DNA from: JBASEY01 sp049652745
GTDB lineage: Bacteria; CSSED10-310
Length of the DNA: 64,000 nt
Assembly (NCBI GenBank): GCA_049652745.1
Contig: JBASEY010000033.1
Location: forward strand, 97,711-161,710
Direction of reading: 5' to 3'
Shown: positions 18,045 through 27,180 of the stretch, in pieces
Numbering within the stretch: position 1 is the stretch's first letter
Layout of the letters: every line of letters begins with the position of its first letter
The notes under the pieces: model-generated
Seen by the model: the letters and a program-made list of their open reading frames with translations, nothing else
Told to the model about the DNA's origin: nothing
The model's database searches: none
Position numbers and translations under genes: made by a program

Positions 18045-18725
18045 ATGTCGAAAAGCACCGTAAAACACAAAAACATCTCCAAGATTCGCGGCAATCTGTT
18101 TCGCGGAATCGCCGTTCTGATTCCATTTTACCTGACAATCATTATTTTGAAGTTTCTGATACAGTTGATTTCAACACCCTTGAGCAGGCCAATCCGCTGG
18201 CTCTCCCGCCTGTTCACTCTCGATATCCAAAAATTCCCGTTTCTGGAAAATATTCTGATCATAGGAGTATCTCTGATAATTACATTGCTGTTCATTTTTT
18301 TTGTCGGAGCATTTGTTCAGCTCGTTTTTGGACGTCGATTGATGATTTTTTTCGAGCGTACTTTTGAACGCCTTCCGCTGGTGAGTACCATTTATCGGAC
18401 ATTTAGAGAGTTTACTCGTATTTTGACAGGGGAATCCGTTGAAAAATACAAAAATGTCGTCATGGTTTCTCTCCCGGGCAGCAAAGGGAAAGCTCTTGGT
18501 TTTGTTACTGGGACGATCACGCTTGAAGACAAGCTGCCATATCTCGCTGTATTTGTGCCGACTGTTCCAAATATCAGCACCGGGTTTTTGTTTTTTCTGC
18601 CTGAAGATGAAGTGACCAATACCTCACTGACAACCGAAGAAGCTTTCAAAATGATCGTTTCAATTGGAATACTGAACCCTCCTACAAAAGAATCTCAAGA
18701 CATCGATGAGGTCACAGAAGCTTGA
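18045..18725 (+). CDS. DUF502 family membrane protein
   Basis: 226 aa. Two N-terminal transmembrane segments (about 20-45 and 67-90) are followed by a soluble domain with FERLPLVSTIYRTFREFT, the DUF502 hallmark, and VFVPTVPNISTGFLFFLP. The function of the family is not established. It overlaps the next gene by 4 nt (TTGA), so the two are probably translationally coupled. Confidence 0.85.
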   Translation: MSKSTVKHKNISKIRGNLFRGIAVLIPFYLTIIILKFLIQLISTPLSRPIRWLSRLFTLDIQKFPFLENILIIGVSLIITLLFIFFVGAFVQLVFGRRLMIFFERTFERLPLVSTIYRTFREFTRILTGESVEKYKNVVMVSLPGSKGKALGFVTGTITLEDKLPYLAVFVPTVPNISTGFLFFLPEDEVTNTSLTTEEAFKMIVSIGILNPPTKESQDIDEVTEA

Positions 18726-19159
18726 AACACTTACTCCAACTGTCGGCATTGTCGATATTGATGTTTTGTTCGACCATACAGGTATCTTTCACTTCAAGTT
18801 TTGAAACAGGCGAAATGCGGCAACCATGCTGCACAGCCGGTCGGCAACCGTCATCCTTTCAACTCGGATACAATGCATCCGACACCTATTTGGATGTAGT
18901 CTGTAAAGGAACCATGACCTTTTATTCAACAGTTTTACGCCCTGTAATCAGCACCGGCTGTTATTGCCATCCTTCCTGCTCGGAATATATGGCGCTAGCT
19001 ATTCAAACTCATGGCTTTCCTATCGGGCTGATATTGGGGCTGGAAAGGTTGCTTCATGAGTATGGTGAATATCAATATGGAAAAGTTGTCCTGACGCCCG
19101 AAGGCTGGCGCATATACGATCCTGTCGATAGTAATACATCTTGGTGGAGGTTGCCTTAG
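18722..19159 (+). CDS. YidD-like protein with N-terminal signal sequence
   Basis: 145 aa, TTG start overlapping the previous stop. The C-terminal half carries the YidD (DUF37) signature GCYCHPSCSEYMALAI followed by GLILGLERLL, associated in E. coli with YidC-dependent membrane insertion. Typical YidD is about 70-90 aa and cytoplasmic; here a hydrophobic leader (residues 4-22) and a Cys-containing spacer (QPCCTAGRQ) precede it, predicting export or anchoring. The next gene, a TPR protein, starts 1 nt after the stop. Orthology of function to E. coli YidD is not assured. Confidence 0.75.
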   Translation: MKHLLQLSALSILMFCSTIQVSFTSSFETGEMRQPCCTAGRQPSSFQLGYNASDTYLDVVCKGTMTFYSTVLRPVISTGCYCHPSCSEYMALAIQTHGFPIGLILGLERLLHEYGEYQYGKVVLTPEGWRIYDPVDSNTSWWRLP

Positions 19160-19160
19160 G

Positions 19161-20063
19161 ATGGCTGAAAAATACAAATTATATAAGCGTATATCAATGG
19201 TTTTTACCATGATAATTATATCGGTCTCCGCCAACGCTTATATTGATGGGCCGGAAGCTCTTTTTGCTTTTGCCGACAGCCTTGAAAGCTCAGGCGATTA
19301 TTATAGAGCTATCACGGAATACCGCCGTCTGGCATTTCATTGGCCGGAACACCCTTTGGCAATTGAAAGTCGTTATCGAATAGGGCGCTCATATCTACTC
19401 GGAAACGATTCCGAACGGGCAATATTGGAATTTCAGGATTTATTGACGGAAAATCTTGGGGAAATCGACTTTTTTCGCGCCCGATACGCATTGGCAAAAG
19501 CATTGTTTTATAGTGATAAATGGCTTTTAGCTGAAAATCAGTTGAAACGCCTTGGCAGCCACATAAAACTTGATCCGGCAATAGTTTACTCCCGACTATG
19601 GTGCTATTTAAAACCGGGAAATATTGAAGCGGCTCTTTCCTTTTGGGAAGATTTGCCGCTTCAGCTTACAGTCGATGATCTTCCTTCCGATATGCAACCG
19701 ATTTTGCACGAACTTCAATCCTTAGCCGCATTACCAAAAAAAAATCCGCGGCTATCGGGAGTTCTCTCCGCCATCATCCCCGGGCTTGGGCAGGCTTATT
19801 CCGGCCGATCTCGAAATGCGCTCACCTCATTCCTTTTAAACGGGCTTTTTATCGGTGCCATCGCAGTTGCAATCGATCAGAAACATTATGAAACAGCAGC
19901 AGTTATCGGTTTTTTTGAGCTTGGTTTTTATTCGGCCAATATCTACAATGCAGTCAATGATGCTCATAAGATAAACCAATCTGCATACGAGGAATTTCTA
20001 TATCGGTTTGAAACCAGTAACGGCCCTCCATTTCATCGACATGATCCTTCATTCAATCCTTGA
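19161..20063 (+). CDS. Exported TPR protein with C-terminal DUF5683-like membrane segment
   Basis: 300 aa. Signal-like helix at 11-27 ending near SANA, then TPR repeats of BamD/YbgF type (ALFAFADSLESSGDYYRAITEYRRLAF, YRIGRSYLLGNDSERAILEF). Residues about 200-285 contain AIIPGLGQAYSGRSRNALTSF and a hydrophobic helix, the pattern I associate with DUF5683/TM2-like domains. The gene begins 1 nt after the YidD-like stop, so the pair is one translational unit. A periplasmic or inner-membrane assembly role is plausible but unproven. Confidence 0.7.
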   Translation: MAEKYKLYKRISMVFTMIIISVSANAYIDGPEALFAFADSLESSGDYYRAITEYRRLAFHWPEHPLAIESRYRIGRSYLLGNDSERAILEFQDLLTENLGEIDFFRARYALAKALFYSDKWLLAENQLKRLGSHIKLDPAIVYSRLWCYLKPGNIEAALSFWEDLPLQLTVDDLPSDMQPILHELQSLAALPKKNPRLSGVLSAIIPGLGQAYSGRSRNALTSFLLNGLFIGAIAVAIDQKHYETAAVIGFFELGFYSANIYNAVNDAHKINQSAYEEFLYRFETSNGPPFHRHDPSFNP

Positions 20064-20096
20064 CCCTTTTCATGTGAATCCCTAGACTCTTCCACG

Positions 20097-21521
20097 ATGA
20101 CGCGTGTTCTGTTTTTACAAAGAATTTTGACCGAAAACCTTGGGCCGATGTATTTGTCTGCTATAGCAAAACGCCATGGCCATGATTGTCTTCTGCAGAT
20201 CGAAGATGGAAAAGCCGATAACCGTGTTTTCGACTCTTATCGACCGGAAATCGTAGCTTTTTCCGTTACGACAGGTATTCACCAGTGGGCTTTGAAACGA
20301 GCGGCCGAGATCAAAAAGCGGTACGATGTCAAAATCATTGTTGGTGGACCGCATGCAACCTTTTTTCCTGAGGTTGTTTCAGATCCTGCAGTTGATGTTA
20401 TTTTTCGAGGAGAAGCCGAAAATTCTTTTATTCAATATCTCGCATCTCCATTTTCTGAGTCTGCTCTAAGCACAATTCCAAATATCTGGTATAAACAAGG
20501 CACGGAAATCGTTAAAAACGAATTGGGAACTCTCGTTGAGGACTTGGATACCCTCCCCTGTCCGGACAGAACTTTGTATTATGACCGCTATCCAACCTTC
20601 AAAAAAAACGAAAACAAGCCGTTCATTTCCGGCAGAGGTTGTCCTTATTCGTGTACGTACTGCTCAATCGCCGGCCTTCGAGAGCTTTATCAGGGAAAAG
20701 GCCGGTTTGTTCGCTTTCATTCACCCGAAAGGGTTATCGAAGAAATCGTCACTGTGCGCGACAAATATGGATTGCGTTCGGTCATTTTTCAGGATGATAC
20801 GTTTATCTTGGGGACAGATAGACTTGACAGACTTTTGACGCTTTATGAAAAAAAGGTCAAACTTCCATTTATTTGTCATATCAGAGCGGATTTATTGACC
20901 GGGGATATCGCCCGTCATTTGAAAAGCGCAGGGTGTCACAGTGTTGATTTCGGTGTCGAAACCGGCGACGAGGAATTACGGCAGAGACTTCTTGGTAAAG
21001 GTATAACGGATAATCATCTAAAACAGGCTGCAACCATTCTTCATGAGGTTGGCATTCCCTTTCGAACTACCAATATGCTCGGGCTGCCTGGCGAAACTTA
21101 TGAGCAGGCATTAAAAACCTTTAAAATCAATCAGGAATTGAAAACAAATTTTCCCAGCGCTTCCGTTTACCAGCCTTATCCAAGAACTGCCTTAGGTGAT
21201 CACGTCATTCAATCCGGGTTAGCCGGTGAAAATTACTCGGTCGATGCTATTGGATCATCGTTCTTTCGAACCAGTCTTCTAAATAGAAAGGACATGCATA
21301 AATTCATCAACCTTCAAAAGTTTTTTTGGCTTGGTGTTCGATTTCCCAAGCTGATGCCTTTGATCAAATTTCTCGTCAAAGCTCCACCCAATTTTGTTTA
21401 TGAAGGCATATTTCTGCTCTGCTATGCCATCAACTACGCTTTGAGTGAAAAAGTATCGATTCGACACGTTCTCAATATTGGTCGGAGAACCGCCAAAACC
21501 GTGTTTTTTGGAAAAATATAA
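20097..21521 (+). CDS. Cobalamin-binding radical SAM protein A
   Basis: 474 aa. N-terminal B12-binding fold (PEIVAFSVTTG, IIVGGPHATFFPE, DVIFRGEAE) followed by a radical SAM barrel with the cluster motif CPYSCTYCS near residue 180, then FQDDTFI, VDFGVETGDEELR and MLGLPGET. The family catalyses B12-dependent methylations or rearrangements, often on lipids or secondary metabolites. A second radical SAM gene begins 3 nt downstream and a membrane glycosyltransferase follows, so lipid or glycan modification is a reasonable guess. The substrate cannot be assigned. Confidence 0.85.
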   Translation: MTRVLFLQRILTENLGPMYLSAIAKRHGHDCLLQIEDGKADNRVFDSYRPEIVAFSVTTGIHQWALKRAAEIKKRYDVKIIVGGPHATFFPEVVSDPAVDVIFRGEAENSFIQYLASPFSESALSTIPNIWYKQGTEIVKNELGTLVEDLDTLPCPDRTLYYDRYPTFKKNENKPFISGRGCPYSCTYCSIAGLRELYQGKGRFVRFHSPERVIEEIVTVRDKYGLRSVIFQDDTFILGTDRLDRLLTLYEKKVKLPFICHIRADLLTGDIARHLKSAGCHSVDFGVETGDEELRQRLLGKGITDNHLKQAATILHEVGIPFRTTNMLGLPGETYEQALKTFKINQELKTNFPSASVYQPYPRTALGDHVIQSGLAGENYSVDAIGSSFFRTSLLNRKDMHKFINLQKFFWLGVRFPKLMPLIKFLVKAPPNFVYEGIFLLCYAINYALSEKVSIRHVLNIGRRTAKTVFFGKI

Positions 21522-21524
21522 CCG

Positions 21525-22940
21525 ATGAACGTTCACCCCACAGCACTTTTATTGAATCCGCCATCGAAAGATATCGCCATACGAGACAACTTTTGTTCAA
21601 AGATTTCTCAGGCATCGTATATCAACCATCCAATCGACCTGCTTTTTCAAAGCGGCTACCTGTCACAGTCATTTCATGTTGAACTGATCGACGCAATCGT
21701 TGGAAAATTTTCGGTTGAAAATTGTTTGAAAAGAATAAACGATCTTAAACCTCAACTGATTTACTCTCTTACCGGCAATGCAACGTGGCCGGAAGACATC
21801 ACTTTTTTCGACAAAATCCGTCAGATTCTTCCCGAAACCAAACTGGTCTGTTCAGGTGACATTTTTCTTGAGCAACCACTTACACTTCTTCAAAAGCATC
21901 CATCCATCGATGCTGTTTTAGATGATTTCACGACGGATGCTTTGGCTCGATATGCACGAGGAGAAAAGGGTCATTATCCGGGCTTGGTCTTTAAAGATAC
22001 CGATGGCTGCTTTCACGACCACCGGCAAGTGCGTGAAAGATCCGGCACATTCGATCCCCCTCTTCCCCGTCATGAATTGTTTTTACCCTTGCCTTATCGA
22101 TATCCTTTTATAAGAAGCCAACGCTTCTCTACGGTTATGACGGAGTTCGGCTGTCCCTTTACGTGTTCTTTCTGTGTGATGGGCACGTTGGGTTGTAAAA
22201 GACGCCCTTTAGAGTCACTGTTTGAAGAGCTGCAGCTTTTGAAAAAAATGGGGATACGAGATGTTTTTTTTCTAGACCAATCATTTGGATCAGATCCGAA
22301 GCGGAACGAAAAGATGTGTGAGATGTTTATTCAACATTTTCCAGATCTTCGCTGGCTATGCTTTTCTCGAGTTGATCTAGTCAATGAAAGTCGTCTTGAG
22401 TTAATGAAGCAGGCAGGGTGCCATACCATCATTTTCGGAGTTGAAACTGCGAATGAAAGTCTGTTGAAACACTATCGAAAAGGCTATACCCGCCAGGATG
22501 TTCAAAGGATCTTGGCGCTTGCAGACACGCTTGGGATACGCACTGTCGCCACTTTTCTACTGGGGCTTCCAGGAGAAACTTGGGAATCAGCTATCGAAAC
22601 CATTGAATTTGCCCGTTCTCTCCCATGTACTTACGCCTCATTGAACGTTGCCGTCCCCAGAATGGGAACAGAAATGAGACACCAGGCGCTGGAAAAAGGG
22701 TATATCGACCCTTCGGTTCAACATTTCGATCAAAGCGGATCACACGTCGTCATGCAGACTGATACACTGTCACGGGCGGAATTAAAACGTTTAAAACAAA
22801 TTGCTGTTCGTAAGTTGTATTTAAATCCAGTCAGGCTGATTCGTATGATCCGATCTATTCGAACTTATGATGAATGGCTCATTCATGCTGAAGAAGGTTA
22901 TCAGGTGATCAAACGATATCTAAAGAATGCGTTCAAGTGA
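21525..22940 (+). CDS. Cobalamin-binding-type radical SAM protein B
   Basis: 471 aa. Same overall plan as the preceding protein: a diverged B12-binding-type N-terminus (TALLLNPPSKD, LKPQLIYSLTG, KLVCSGDIFL) and a radical SAM core with CPFTCSFCVMGTLG, FFLDQSFGSD, IIFGVETANESLL and FLLGLPGETW. Conserved B12 histidine is not obvious, so cobalamin binding is uncertain. It starts 3 nt after protein A, and its TGA overlaps the GTG of the glycosyltransferase gene (GTGA). The pair probably acts in sequence on one substrate. Confidence 0.82.
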   Translation: MNVHPTALLLNPPSKDIAIRDNFCSKISQASYINHPIDLLFQSGYLSQSFHVELIDAIVGKFSVENCLKRINDLKPQLIYSLTGNATWPEDITFFDKIRQILPETKLVCSGDIFLEQPLTLLQKHPSIDAVLDDFTTDALARYARGEKGHYPGLVFKDTDGCFHDHRQVRERSGTFDPPLPRHELFLPLPYRYPFIRSQRFSTVMTEFGCPFTCSFCVMGTLGCKRRPLESLFEELQLLKKMGIRDVFFLDQSFGSDPKRNEKMCEMFIQHFPDLRWLCFSRVDLVNESRLELMKQAGCHTIIFGVETANESLLKHYRKGYTRQDVQRILALADTLGIRTVATFLLGLPGETWESAIETIEFARSLPCTYASLNVAVPRMGTEMRHQALEKGYIDPSVQHFDQSGSHVVMQTDTLSRAELKRLKQIAVRKLYLNPVRLIRMIRSIRTYDEWLIHAEEGYQVIKRYLKNAFK

Positions 22941-24703
22941 ACATGAATTTATTTAGGCAATGGAAACTAATTGTTGTGCCGGTAATTTTTTTGGCTGCTG
23001 TTGTTCTACGTATAGCATTTTTGGATGCCGATCCTCCCAGCACGGTCGACCTGCAATTCATCTCCGACGAAGGCTGGTGGGTGCACAACGCAAGGAATAA
23101 GATACTATTCGGCACTTGGGTCTTGGACGATTTCAATCAATCGCTTCTTGCCTCTCCTCCATTCTGTATTGCAACTTACAGCGTATATTCTTTATTTGGA
23201 GTTGGTTACGGCACTTCCAGAATAATCCCTGTCATTTGCGGGTTACTGACACTTTTGCTTTTTTCCGGAATTCTTCACGCACATTTACCTTCTAAAAACG
23301 CTGCACTCGCCACTTTATTATTTGGATGCAATTTTGCCTATACATCGATGAATAGAACGGCTTATGTCGAGTCGACGGCATTGATGTTCTTAATCCTTTC
23401 TTGGTGGTTGATCGATAGGCTTTCTCATCGTGTTTGGGCTGTTTTTTTAGCCGGTATGAGTTTTGCCCTTTCCGTTCTAACGAAATCATATATGCTTTCC
23501 GCTCTGGCGCCGGTCGGAGTCATCACTCTACTTCGATGGCTTACCAACAAAAGAAAAATCAAATGGGGCTCTGCGCTGCTGAATGGATTCCTTTTTGTCG
23601 GAGGTGTAATCGCTATATACATGCTCTGGAGAAAATATTTCTTTATTCCTTTCCACGATGACTACCAGTTGATGTATTCCCTTTGGCAGGACGGCAATTT
23701 TCCTAAAACGATAGGAGAAGCTCTAAGAAATATTCCCTCTTTTTTTATAGGCCGCCATGGATTCTATTTGATACCTGCTCGATTTTTCGGTTTAAATGCA
23801 ACCCTGTTAATTTTGGCTGGTTACCGAATACACCGATTGATCAGCTCAGAACCCGGCTCATTGAAAGCCATCTGGAAAAACATGCCGGTTATCGATCGTG
23901 AATGCCTTGTTTTTTTGCTGGTTTTATCATTACAGATCGCTCCATTGACCGCCAAACCCTTTAGGCGTTATTTATTGTTTTATATTCCTCTCATAATTCT
24001 GGCATCCCGCAGTGTGTCGGACCGACAAAACGATTCTTCGACCCGAAAGGTGACGCATCACTTGCGCATTGTCCAATTGCTGGTCCCCCTGATCGTAACC
24101 GGTATCCTAATTCCACCTTTTTTAGTTCGATGGTTTCCTCTACCCTTGCCCGAAGCAGTCACCTATTTTACTGCTGTCATTTTAGTCGCAATTTGTACGT
24201 GTTTACTTATTCGAGCATTCAAATTTTTTGATTTTTCTTTCACGGTGAAAATTTCAACAGCTTTGTTGTTGTTCTTCATTATCGATGGCGGCTTTTTCTT
24301 TCATGCCTTTCTGACTAAATCCTATACGCTGCGGGACACTTCCCGTAGGCTTGGCGACACCTACTTTACTGTAGGCTCGGGTGTTCTTGGCGGCATATCG
24401 AATTCACTCAGCCTGGAAAACCAAGCGCGGGCAATAGCGATTTGGGGGCGTGAAGAAGCTCCCCGCGTGTTGAATCAGGATCCCATACGTCGCTTTGCAC
24501 CGGACTATGTCATTGTTTTACGAAAGTTGGATGGTATGGATTGGGTAAAAGAATATCGTTATGAGCGTTATGTCCATCCAGAGAATTTTCTGGAAACGAT
24601 TTATCTTTTGCCGATAAAAGATGGATTCCGTGTCGAGGCGGAGCTTTATCGCGCCCCGAAATCCGAAATACATACCAAGCCCGGCATCTTCCTGAATATT
24701 TAA
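22937..24703 (+). CDS. ArnT/PMT-like membrane glycosyltransferase (GT39/GT83 type)
   Basis: 588 aa, GTG start overlapping the previous stop (an ATG two codons later is possible). Residues about 1-420 form roughly eleven hydrophobic helices with the first-loop acidic motif ISDEGWWVHNARN, the DE arrangement used by polyprenyl-phosphate-sugar-dependent GT-C enzymes. The C-terminal about 120 residues are a soluble periplasmic domain. The operon with two radical SAM proteins suggests transfer of a sugar to a modified lipid or glycan. Sugar and acceptor are unknown. Confidence 0.8.
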   Translation: MNMNLFRQWKLIVVPVIFLAAVVLRIAFLDADPPSTVDLQFISDEGWWVHNARNKILFGTWVLDDFNQSLLASPPFCIATYSVYSLFGVGYGTSRIIPVICGLLTLLLFSGILHAHLPSKNAALATLLFGCNFAYTSMNRTAYVESTALMFLILSWWLIDRLSHRVWAVFLAGMSFALSVLTKSYMLSALAPVGVITLLRWLTNKRKIKWGSALLNGFLFVGGVIAIYMLWRKYFFIPFHDDYQLMYSLWQDGNFPKTIGEALRNIPSFFIGRHGFYLIPARFFGLNATLLILAGYRIHRLISSEPGSLKAIWKNMPVIDRECLVFLLVLSLQIAPLTAKPFRRYLLFYIPLIILASRSVSDRQNDSSTRKVTHHLRIVQLLVPLIVTGILIPPFLVRWFPLPLPEAVTYFTAVILVAICTCLLIRAFKFFDFSFTVKISTALLLFFIIDGGFFFHAFLTKSYTLRDTSRRLGDTYFTVGSGVLGGISNSLSLENQARAIAIWGREEAPRVLNQDPIRRFAPDYVIVLRKLDGMDWVKEYRYERYVHPENFLETIYLLPIKDGFRVEAELYRAPKSEIHTKPGIFLNI

Positions 24704-24790
24704 TTCAGACGGATTACAATTTAAGTGATTGAAAGCTGATCGGAAGCTGGGTTCGGGTTTTAACCAGACAAAACGTCTCGTTCGGTTTAC

Positions 24791-24839
24791 CCATAAAAAA
24801 ACCGCAACCTGGTAAGGCATATTGACCAGGCTGCGGTTT
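24791..24839 (-). terminator. Rho-independent terminator of the VWA gene
   Basis: A strong hairpin lies just beyond the stop at 24848: arms AAACCGCAaCCTGGT and ACCAGGcTGCGGTTT (24798-24839, one A opposite C mismatch) around an 11-nt loop. Read on the minus strand, it is followed by a run of seven T (complement of 24795-24801), the classical intrinsic terminator form. It may also slow plus-strand transcripts arriving from the operon ending at 24703. Confidence 0.85.
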
Positions 24840-24847
24840 GTGAACAA

Positions 24848-26977
24848 TTACAACACTTTTCTCAGCATAGGCAGCCCAATGATCAATCCAATGATCAGCA
24901 GTGTCAACCCGATGCCTCGTGGTGAAGTTGAAGGTATCGGCGGAGGTGGAATTGGAGTATTCGTCGGTGTCGGTGTCGGTTCATAACAGTAATCGTACAC
25001 AAGAACATCATCGATGAATACCATTGGTTCATTGTTGTTATTAGGTTGCGGATTGACGATTGTTTCAGGGAAATATGTCATCAGTTTGACTGCCACCTGT
25101 TTGGACCCGGCAAATGGCTGAAGCGATCTTCGGTAATGGAAATACTTGCCAGCCGGCACATCGCCGTACACGTACTGATCGACAATTCGATGACCAAATT
25201 CATCGGTGACTTCGATTGTAAACATATCATAGGGAAGTTGAGTGTCTCTTCCTCCGGTTCCGCTCTTCTGCGGAGCGACAAACCCTTTCATCATCATATA
25301 AAATTCCAGAGCTGCCCCAGGGCGGATAGGATCTGAAAAATCAAACGTCTTCAGCAAAACAGCTTCGTTCGTTCCGAATCCACCAGGCGATCCCGGTTCA
25401 CATCCGGCAAAGAAAGCGAAATATTCTCCACTGTGGGCAAAATTGGCATTCCTATAAACTTTGACACCTGAACTTGGAGCTGTGTAATCCCATTTCCCAA
25501 AAGCCCCGGATTCAAAACCGTCAAACATCAGGGTTTCAGGGGCGCATGTCGGTGTCGGGGTGGGAGTAGGCGTATTGGTGGGCGTGTGTGTGGGGGCATC
25601 ACAATCACCGGTGGTGAAACCTGGATCGATGATTTCAAATGCTTGTGGTGTCCCAAGATAGTTTTTGTAGCTGACTTCTGATTCCGGGCACTCAATCAAT
25701 AGACCACTGGTATCAAGCGGCACGTCGTCCGTCACAATCATCTGAAATGTGATCTCGATTTCATCCCCGATAAGCAATTCGGAAAAATCCCATGTATAAC
25801 GATAGTTCTGATCAGGCGGCACCGGCGGAATAACCGTAGGAGGATAATTCCACGAATTCGGCACTATCTCAGTAAATGACTCCGCTCCCCCTGGACACAT
25901 GCCATCGAACGAAGGAATTATTTCTAAAACATGGATCTGGCTTCCGGCGACATTCGATACAATATGTCCTGCAATAGCCTCGAATGTATCGATCAGATCA
26001 TGTTCGGTCAGAGCCCAGGCAAAAAATCCGGCGTGCGAGTTAGCCGGGCGGGGTCTGCCTCCCCAATATACCGGGTCCCAAGGATCGGCAAGCTGGTTCA
26101 TCAATAGAGTATCGACTTGAGATCCAAGCCCGAGAGTATAGATCGTCGTGTCCCAAACTTGGGGATAATTTCTTCCTCCTGCACCTTCGTTCAGGGGCTG
26201 CGCCAAAGCCGAACGCCTGGCGATTTCTATCGCATGCATGTAATATCTTGCATTCCCGGAATTAGGAGTCGGCCATGGCGGTTGTTCCGATGGCCTCGGC
26301 GTCCAGTATTGATTGGGCCGCCCATCGCTCATCATCAACATGAAATTTGGCCGGGTTTTGTCCGGCATCGCCCCGATGATATCTCGGGCCACCTGCATGC
26401 CGGGACCCATCGCTGTATCACCTCCTACCGCTTCCCTTGCTAAATGATTATGCCACCAAAAACTTTTATGGGAATATGAATATGGATCCGAGTGGCGTTG
26501 AATCGGTGTCGGAGTCCGGACAGGATAGGTGCCGGGAACATCATATGGGTGGCCGTACCAGACCAAACCACCAAAATCCTGGGTTCCTGCAACCGGAGAA
26601 TTGAAGCAGAAATATTCGTAAAATTTCCAGGCTGCCCAAATAGTCTGAACATAAGGAGTAGAATTCGATCCTGAATATCCCGGTGTACCAACCGGAGCGT
26701 AAGGAGGTTCCAGGTATTCATTGTATCGAATAGTGCCTCCCCAAGTCATCGAACCACTTTTATCGAGGACGACAACCGCATTGACCGGCTCCCGCAAATA
26801 CGCCGTCGAGCCCGACCCGCTCAATCGAATCGTGACATCCAAAATCGCTCCCGGACAGATTTCTTGACCGGTGTCCTGCAACTCTTTTGTAATTTGAATA
26901 TGAGGTGGAGTCTGTGCTGATGCCGACACCGACAAAACTGCCAATAAAATAATTGTCAATATATTCTGAGCTTTCAA
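24848..26977 (-). CDS. Large secreted von Willebrand factor A-domain surface protein
   Basis: 709 aa, TTG start with AGGAGG 8 nt upstream. Signal peptide 1-21 (cleavage near ASAQ). A VWA domain begins about residue 66 with an intact MIDAS D72-K-S74-G-S76 and continues through MLMMSDGRPNQ to about 350. A beta-sandwich domain (to 450) leads to a Thr-Pro linker near 455-472, then a MAM/concanavalin-like domain (FDGFESGAFGKWD) to about 660, a second Pro/Thr tail, and a hydrophobic helix ending LRKVL, like a sorting or anchoring signal. Likely a metal-dependent adhesin on the cell surface. It is monocistronic with its own terminator. Confidence 0.83.
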   Translation of the reverse strand: MKAQNILTIILLAVLSVSASAQTPPHIQITKELQDTGQEICPGAILDVTIRLSGSGSTAYLREPVNAVVVLDKSGSMTWGGTIRYNEYLEPPYAPVGTPGYSGSNSTPYVQTIWAAWKFYEYFCFNSPVAGTQDFGGLVWYGHPYDVPGTYPVRTPTPIQRHSDPYSYSHKSFWWHNHLAREAVGGDTAMGPGMQVARDIIGAMPDKTRPNFMLMMSDGRPNQYWTPRPSEQPPWPTPNSGNARYYMHAIEIARRSALAQPLNEGAGGRNYPQVWDTTIYTLGLGSQVDTLLMNQLADPWDPVYWGGRPRPANSHAGFFAWALTEHDLIDTFEAIAGHIVSNVAGSQIHVLEIIPSFDGMCPGGAESFTEIVPNSWNYPPTVIPPVPPDQNYRYTWDFSELLIGDEIEITFQMIVTDDVPLDTSGLLIECPESEVSYKNYLGTPQAFEIIDPGFTTGDCDAPTHTPTNTPTPTPTPTCAPETLMFDGFESGAFGKWDYTAPSSGVKVYRNANFAHSGEYFAFFAGCEPGSPGGFGTNEAVLLKTFDFSDPIRPGAALEFYMMMKGFVAPQKSGTGGRDTQLPYDMFTIEVTDEFGHRIVDQYVYGDVPAGKYFHYRRSLQPFAGSKQVAVKLMTYFPETIVNPQPNNNNEPMVFIDDVLVYDYCYEPTPTPTNTPIPPPPIPSTSPRGIGLTLLIIGLIIGLPMLRKVL

Positions 26978-27122
26978 TTTACAACCTCCTGCAGCATAGC
27001 TTTATTAAATAATTAACTGCCTGCTGAAGAATATTATACTTTAAAACTTAATTATTCGTCAAGAATACGATTTCTGTACTTATGTAAGATCATCATCTAC
27101 AGAGGATATTCCCAAATTTCCA

Positions 27123-27151
27123 TTGACAGAACATCCAGTGTTCGATATCGT
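27123..27151 (+). promoter_or_regulatory. Candidate sigma-70 promoter of guaB
   Basis: Perfect TTGACA at 27123-27128, 17-nt spacer, TATCGT at 27146-27151, and ATG at 27181 with AGGAGG just upstream. The -10 is weak but spacing and distance to the gene are right. Nothing else is recognisable in the 26978-27180 divergent spacer. Confidence 0.45.
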
Positions 27152-27180
27152 GGTTTACTCTATTTTCAGGAGGAACCACA

